A stretch of DNA of 41,029 nucleotides, from NCBI GenBank assembly GCA_031401675.1, contig JANNRR010000063.1, forward strand, positions 1 to 41,029, given 5' to 3'. The translations under genes were made by a program, and so were the position numbers. This DNA comes from JANNRR01 sp031401675 (GTDB lineage Bacteria; Pseudomonadota; Alphaproteobacteria; Rhodobacterales; Rhodobacteraceae). Shown in pieces: positions 36,231 to 41,029 of the stretch; position 1 is the stretch's first letter; every line of letters starts with the position of its first letter. A model generated the notes under the pieces. That model made no database searches and was not told the DNA's origin. It saw only the letters and a program-made list of their open reading frames with translations.

Positions 36231-37271
36231 TCAGGGGTCAACCCGCCAGTGCAGCAGGAAGCCGGGGTCGAAAACGGTCACCGGACCGGCATCGGTGGCG
36301 ATCCTGGCGGGGTAGCTGACGGCGGGGCCCTTGGTCAGGGTCAGGCGCTGTTCGTTCGGTGGCAGCCGGTAAAAGGCGGCACCGTGCTGCGAGGTAAAGG
36401 GTTCGAGCTTTGGCAGGGCGTTTTCGCGGTCGAACACTTCGGCAAGGATCGACAGCGTGTTGAGGGCGGTGAAGCAGCCGGCGCAGCCGCAGGCCTGTTC
36501 CTTGAGCGCGTCGGTGTGCGGCGCGGAATCGGTGCCGAGGAAGAAACGCGGATCGCCGGAGGTGGCGGCGGCAACAAGGGCGAGGCGGTGTTTCTCGCGC
36601 TTGGCGACGGGCAGGCAGTAGTAGTGCGGCCGGATGCCGCCGGCGAGGATGTGGTTGCGGTTGATCACGAGGTGATGGGCGGTGATCGTGGCGGCTAGGT
36701 CGGCGTTGCCGGCCCTGGCATAGGCGACGCCTTCGCAGGTGGTGATGTGCTCCATCACCACGCGCAGGCCCGGAAGCGAGCGGCGCAGCGGATCGAGGAC
36801 GGTGTCGATGAACACGGCCTCGCGGTCGAAGATGTCGATGGCGGGGCCGGTCACCTCGCCGTGGACGCAGAGCGGCAGGCCGATCCCGGCCATCCGCTCC
36901 AGCACGCCGCGCACGGTATCGAGGTTGTGCACGCCGGACTGCGAGTTGGTGGTGGCACCGGCGGGGTAAAGCTTGACCGCCTTGACGAGGCCCGCGGCGT
37001 GGGCGGCGGCGACGTCTTCGGGATCGGTGCCTTCGGTCAGATAGAGTGTCATCAGCGGCTCGAAGGCGGTGCCTTCTGGCAGGGCTTTGAGGATGCGGTC
37101 GCGGTAGGCGCGGGCCTGATCGCCGGTGACGACCGGGGGCACCAGATTGGGCATGATGACGGCGCGGGCGAAGTGGCGGGCGGAGCAGGGGGCGACGCCC
37201 GCCAGCATCGCGCCGTCGCGCAGGTGCAGGTGCATGTCGTCGGGGCGGCGGATGGTGAGGGTTTGCTTCAT
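36231..37271 (-). CDS. pyrC: Dihydroorotase (class II)
   Basis: PyrC closes carbamoyl aspartate to dihydroorotate. The 346-residue protein has the metal motif HLH at residues 14-16 (DDMHLHLRDG), the probable carbamylated lysine in VKLYPAGATTNS, the His block VVMEHITT and the catalytic Asp in FFLGTDSAPH. Length and sequence fit class II (E. coli-like). ATG at 37271 was chosen as the first residue of this family's N-terminus MKQTLTIRRPDDMH. It diverges from ureD across 175 bases. Confidence 0.96.
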   Translation of the reverse strand: MKQTLTIRRPDDMHLHLRDGAMLAGVAPCSARHFARAVIMPNLVPPVVTGDQARAYRDRILKALPEGTAFEPLMTLYLTEGTDPEDVAAAHAAGLVKAVKLYPAGATTNSQSGVHNLDTVRGVLERMAGIGLPLCVHGEVTGPAIDIFDREAVFIDTVLDPLRRSLPGLRVVMEHITTCEGVAYARAGNADLAATITAHHLVINRNHILAGGIRPHYYCLPVAKREKHRLALVAAATSGDPRFFLGTDSAPHTDALKEQACGCAGCFTALNTLSILAEVFDRENALPKLEPFTSQHGAAFYRLPPNEQRLTLTKGPAVSYPARIATDAGPVTVFDPGFLLHWRVDP

Positions 37272-37370
37272 GCGCCCGGGGTACACGGTCGCAGGCCCGG
37301 ATTCCAGTGGCGGCGGATTTGCCTGGTGCCGGTTTTTCAGGCGAACGCGGTCAGAATGCAGGCAACCGGT

Positions 37371-37384
37371 GGCACCGGGGTGCC
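37371..37384. promoter_or_regulatory. GGCACC-GG-GGTGCC inverted repeat between pyrC and ureD
   Basis: A perfect 6-bp inverted repeat with 2-base spacer sits at the centre of the pyrC/ureD divergent space (37272-37446). It could be an operator for urease expression. In GC-rich DNA such repeats arise by chance, so this is tentative. Confidence 0.3.
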
Positions 37385-37446
37385 AAGCGGCGGTGGAAGC
37401 GGCAGACGGTGGTCGCGGCACCGGCAGGGTGCGGTAGACCGGGTAC

Positions 37447-38265
37447 ATGCCGGACCAACTTGCCGCCCCGATGCAGCGTGCCCGTGGCCGGGCCGAAGTG
37501 GCGTTGAGCTTGCGCGGCGGTGCGGTTCGGCTGGATCATCTGTATCAGGCCGGGTCGGCAAAGGCCTTTTTGCCGCGGACGCACCGGCCATTGCCGGAAG
37601 TGGTGTTCCTGAACACTTCGGGCGGTCTGACCGGCGGCGACCGGCTGGCCTACCGGGTGGCAATCGGTGCCGGTGCCGGGGTCGTGGCGACGACACAGAC
37701 CGCGGAGAGGGCCTATGGCTCGGTCACCGGGCGGGCCGAAGTCGAAGTCAGCCTGACGCTCGGGGCCGGGGCCCGGCTGGACTGGCTGCCGCAGGAGACG
37801 ATCCTTTTTGACGGCGCGGCCCTGAACCGGCGGACATCGGTCGAGATGGCGCGGGATGCGCGGCTGCTGCTGGTCGAGGCCCTGGTTCTGGGTCGGGCGG
37901 CGATGGGCGAGCGGGTGCGGCGGCTGGACCTGACGGATTGGCGTGAAGTGCGGCGCGGCGGCGTGCTGGACTGGGTGGAACCGTTGCGGCTTGGCAACGG
38001 CAGCCTGCTGGGTCAGGCCGCGCTCCTGGGTCCGGCGCGCGCCATTGCCAGTGTGGTGCTGCTGGCACCCGGGGCCGAGGCGATGCTGGGGCTGGTGCGA
38101 CAGCGGCTGGCGGGGTTTGCCGGGGTCGAGGCCGCGGCTTCGGCCTGGGGCGGCAAGTGCGTGGTCCGTGTGCTGGCGGTCGAGGCGCTCGCCTTGCGCC
38201 GGGCGCTGGTGCCGGTGATCGAGGTGCTCGGCGGCGGGCTGGTGCCAAGGGTCTGGCAGGTTTAG
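37447..38265 (+). CDS. ureD: Urease accessory protein UreD
   Basis: UreD is part of the UreDFG chaperone that inserts carbamate and nickel into urease. The 272-residue protein has the family core FLNTSGGLTGGDRLAYRV, TTQTAERAYGSV, LDWLPQETILFDGAALNR and a C-terminal GGKCVVRVLA. ATG at 37447 has a weak ribosome site; another ATG at 37471 is possible. It is the first gene of the urease operon, 11 bases from ureA. Confidence 0.95.
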   Translation: MPDQLAAPMQRARGRAEVALSLRGGAVRLDHLYQAGSAKAFLPRTHRPLPEVVFLNTSGGLTGGDRLAYRVAIGAGAGVVATTQTAERAYGSVTGRAEVEVSLTLGAGARLDWLPQETILFDGAALNRRTSVEMARDARLLLVEALVLGRAAMGERVRRLDLTDWREVRRGGVLDWVEPLRLGNGSLLGQAALLGPARAIASVVLLAPGAEAMLGLVRQRLAGFAGVEAAASAWGGKCVVRVLAVEALALRRALVPVIEVLGGGLVPRVWQV

Positions 38266-38276
38266 GGAGGATCAGG

Positions 38277-38579
38277 GTGAATCTGACGCCACGGGAAAAG
38301 GACAAGCTGCTGATCTCGCTGGCCGCGATGGTGGCGCGGGGGCGGCTGGCGCGGGGGGTGAAGCTGAATCACCCCGAGGCGATTGCGCTGATCAGCGATT
38401 TCGTGGTGGAGGGCGCACGGGATGGCCGGTCGGTTGCCGATCTGATGGCGGCGGGGGCGCATGTGGTGCGGGCCGAGCAATGCATGGCGGGGATCGCCGA
38501 GATGATCCCGGATGTGCAGGTCGAGGCGACGTTTCCGGACGGCACCAAGCTGGTGACGGTGCATCATCCCATAAGGTGA
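38277..38579 (+). CDS. ureA: Urease gamma subunit
   Basis: UreA is the small structural subunit of urease. The protein has exactly 100 residues, the family length, with NLTPREKDKLLI, GVKLNHPEAIALISDFVVEGARDG, AEQCMAGIAEMIPDVQVEATFPDGTKLVTVHHPI. The start is GTG at 38277 behind GGGAGG, so ATG-only searches miss it. The HD-domain gene begins 5 bases after its stop. Confidence 0.97.
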   Translation: MNLTPREKDKLLISLAAMVARGRLARGVKLNHPEAIALISDFVVEGARDGRSVADLMAAGAHVVRAEQCMAGIAEMIPDVQVEATFPDGTKLVTVHHPIR

Positions 38580-38584
38580 GTAAC

Positions 38585-39124
38585 ATGAAGAAGTTGACGG
38601 AGGCTTATGATTATGCGGCACGAATGCACGCCGGGCAACTGCGCAAGGGGGCAGCCCGGGTGCCATATATCAACCATCCGTGCGAGGTGGCCGCTTTGGT
38701 TGCCGGGGCGGGCGCGTCCGAAGGCGTGGTCATCGCCGCCGTATTGCACGACACGGTTGAGGATACGGCGGCCAGATCGGAAGAAATAGATACCATTTTT
38801 GGCGCGGAAGTGGCGGGGATTGTCGCAGAACTTACCAACGACCCGGCATGGAGCGACCTGACCAAGCTGGAGATGAAAGCGCGGCAATCGGCCCACATAA
38901 GGTGCACCTCAGTCGGAGCACGGACGGTCAAGATCGCGGATCAGACTGCAAACCTATTTGATATCGCCCGCGATCCGGCGGCTTGGGAGCCGGAGCGTGC
39001 GCGGGATTATGTGGTGGGGGCGGTCATGGTGGTGGATGCATGTCGCGGGGTCAGTGCCTCGCTGGAGGCCGGGTTTGGCGCGGCGGTTGTGCAGGCGCGG
39101 TTGGCACTGGGATTGATAGCCTGA
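38585..39124 (+). CDS. Small HD-domain protein, (p)ppGpp hydrolase-like (Mesh1/SpoT hydrolase type), within urease operon
   Basis: This 179-residue protein matches the single hydrolase domain of RelA/SpoT proteins and Mesh1. In order: RKGAARVPYINHP (R20, K21, H31), LHDTVEDT (H55-D56, E59-D60) and KIADQTANL (D119). These are the metal and catalytic positions that family uses, so activity is plausible. There is no synthetase domain. It lies 5 bases after ureA and upstream of the His-rich peptide and ureB, so it is inside the urease operon. The ribosome site AAGGTGAG precedes ATG at 38585. Activity towards ppGpp is inferred, not shown. Confidence 0.85.
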   Translation: MKKLTEAYDYAARMHAGQLRKGAARVPYINHPCEVAALVAGAGASEGVVIAAVLHDTVEDTAARSEEIDTIFGAEVAGIVAELTNDPAWSDLTKLEMKARQSAHIRCTSVGARTVKIADQTANLFDIARDPAAWEPERARDYVVGAVMVVDACRGVSASLEAGFGAAVVQARLALGLIA

Positions 39125-39166
39125 CAGCCCTGCAAGGCGCAGGGATCTTGGAAAGGAAAACTGAAA

Positions 39167-39331
39167 ATGAGATATCTGGCGACTGCATCCAGTCTGTTAC
39201 CATCAGTGACCTACGGGCATGGGCTGGAGTTTGAACATCGACATCCGCATGGGGTTGAGGTGCTGATTGCAGCAGTGGCGTTAATCGGTGCAGGCGCGCT
39301 GGTCTGGCGGGCGATGCGGGGCCGCCGATGA
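39167..39331 (+). CDS. 54-residue His-rich membrane peptide, coupled to ureB
   Basis: This short gene reads MRYLATASSLLPSVTYGHG, then a His-rich stretch (EFEHRHPHG; 5 His among residues 18-29), then one hydrophobic helix (VLIAAVALIGAGALVWRAM) and a basic tail RGRR. The ATG at 39167 follows AAAGGAAAA. The stop overlaps the ureB ATG (ATGA), so translation is coupled. The N-terminal hydrophobic part could be a signal peptide. It has no family I can name with certainty. A nickel-binding role is suggested only by the His cluster and the position in a nickel-enzyme operon. Confidence 0.7.
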   Translation: MRYLATASSLLPSVTYGHGLEFEHRHPHGVEVLIAAVALIGAGALVWRAMRGRR

Positions 39332-39633
39332 TCCCCGGCGAGGTGATGGCGGCAGAAGGCGAGGTCGTGCTGAATGCCGGGGCAAAGGGCATCGTTCTGC
39401 GCGTGGCAAATACCGGTGACCGGCCGGTACAGGTCGGCAGCCACTACCATTTTGCCGAGACCAATCCGGGGCTTGCGTTCGACCGGGCGGCGGCGCGGGG
39501 GATGCGGCTGGATATTGCCGCCGGTACCGCCGTGCGGTTCGAGCCGGGGCAGGAGCGGGATGTGCGGCTGGTGCCCTATGGGGGAGCGCGGGCTGTTTAC
39601 GGGTTCAACGGGGCGGTGATGGGGGACTTGTAA
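39328..39633 (+). CDS. ureB: Urease beta subunit
   Basis: UreB is the second small structural subunit of urease. The 101-residue protein begins MIPGEVMAAEGEVVLNAG and shows NTGDRPVQVGSHYHFAETNPGLAFDRAAARGMRLDIAAGTAVRFEPGQERDVRLVPYGG, the full family pattern. ATG at 39328 overlaps the upstream peptide stop. ureC lies 403 bases downstream, with an antifreeze-like gene between. Confidence 0.97.
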   Translation: MIPGEVMAAEGEVVLNAGAKGIVLRVANTGDRPVQVGSHYHFAETNPGLAFDRAAARGMRLDIAAGTAVRFEPGQERDVRLVPYGGARAVYGFNGAVMGDL

Positions 39634-39705
39634 CGGTTGGCATTGATAGGCACCTGCCCCTTGACCAATGCTTACCTGCGAGCGTGAACCGGAAGGAACC
39701 GAGCG

Positions 39706-41029
<1,324 letters not shown>

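Overview
The window is high-GC chromosomal DNA. Gene content and order point to an alphaproteobacterium of the Rhodobacteraceae (Rhodobacter/Paracoccus-like). The signs are large RTX and Hint-domain proteins, a chain of housekeeping genes (purF-cvpA-radA, alr-mlaEF, dnaB, pyrE, pyrC), a tat operon with surE-pcm-LysM/M23 genes close by, and a urease operon that starts ureD-ureA with extra small genes between the structural genes. No rRNA, tRNA, phage, transposase or CRISPR array was seen.

Layout. 1-3.3 kb: 3' part of pepA, then holC, converging on an aspartic protease; then marC. 3.3-7.8 kb: ABC-F ATPase, an EamA transporter broken by one in-frame amber codon, ndk, and a YiiX-like cysteine hydrolase. 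7.9-18 kb: the most accessory part, with two RTX proteins, a Hint-domain protein, prfC, a creatininase homologue, an SDR without the catalytic tyrosine, an orphan iron-type ABC ATPase and a cupin. 18.3-24.3 kb: tatABC plus a coupled P-loop ATPase, converging on surE-pcm-LysM/M23. 24.4-29.6 kb: a minus-strand run radA, cvpA, purF, DUF1801, SDR, preceded by a PqiA-like gene. 29.7-37.3 kb: small membrane proteins, the coupled group alr-mlaE-mlaF-unknown, dnaB, pyrE, pyrC. 37.4-41.0 kb: ureD, ureA, an HD-domain alarmone-hydrolase-like gene, a 54-codon His-rich membrane peptide, ureB, an antifreeze-like gene, then ureC running off the end.

Structure not explained by genes. (1) AT-rich islands at gene 3' ends share a core like TTATTTCAGATAGTTAAC. 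Two of them, 10 kb apart and inverted, are the same composite element and carry the palindrome TAACACNNGTGTTA. (2) A dispersed 34-bp element ending CCCCGCCGGAGGC occurs at four gene ends, once as a 20-bp perfect inverted pair. (3) Four genes carry lesion-like features: an amber codon in the EamA gene, ACG where the start of the second RTX gene is expected, a lost stop before ureC, and ureC departing from its family in the last 45 bases. These could be real decay or assembly error. (4) There are several short tandem duplications. The most interesting gene context is the urease operon with its embedded small alarmone hydrolase and His-rich micro-protein.
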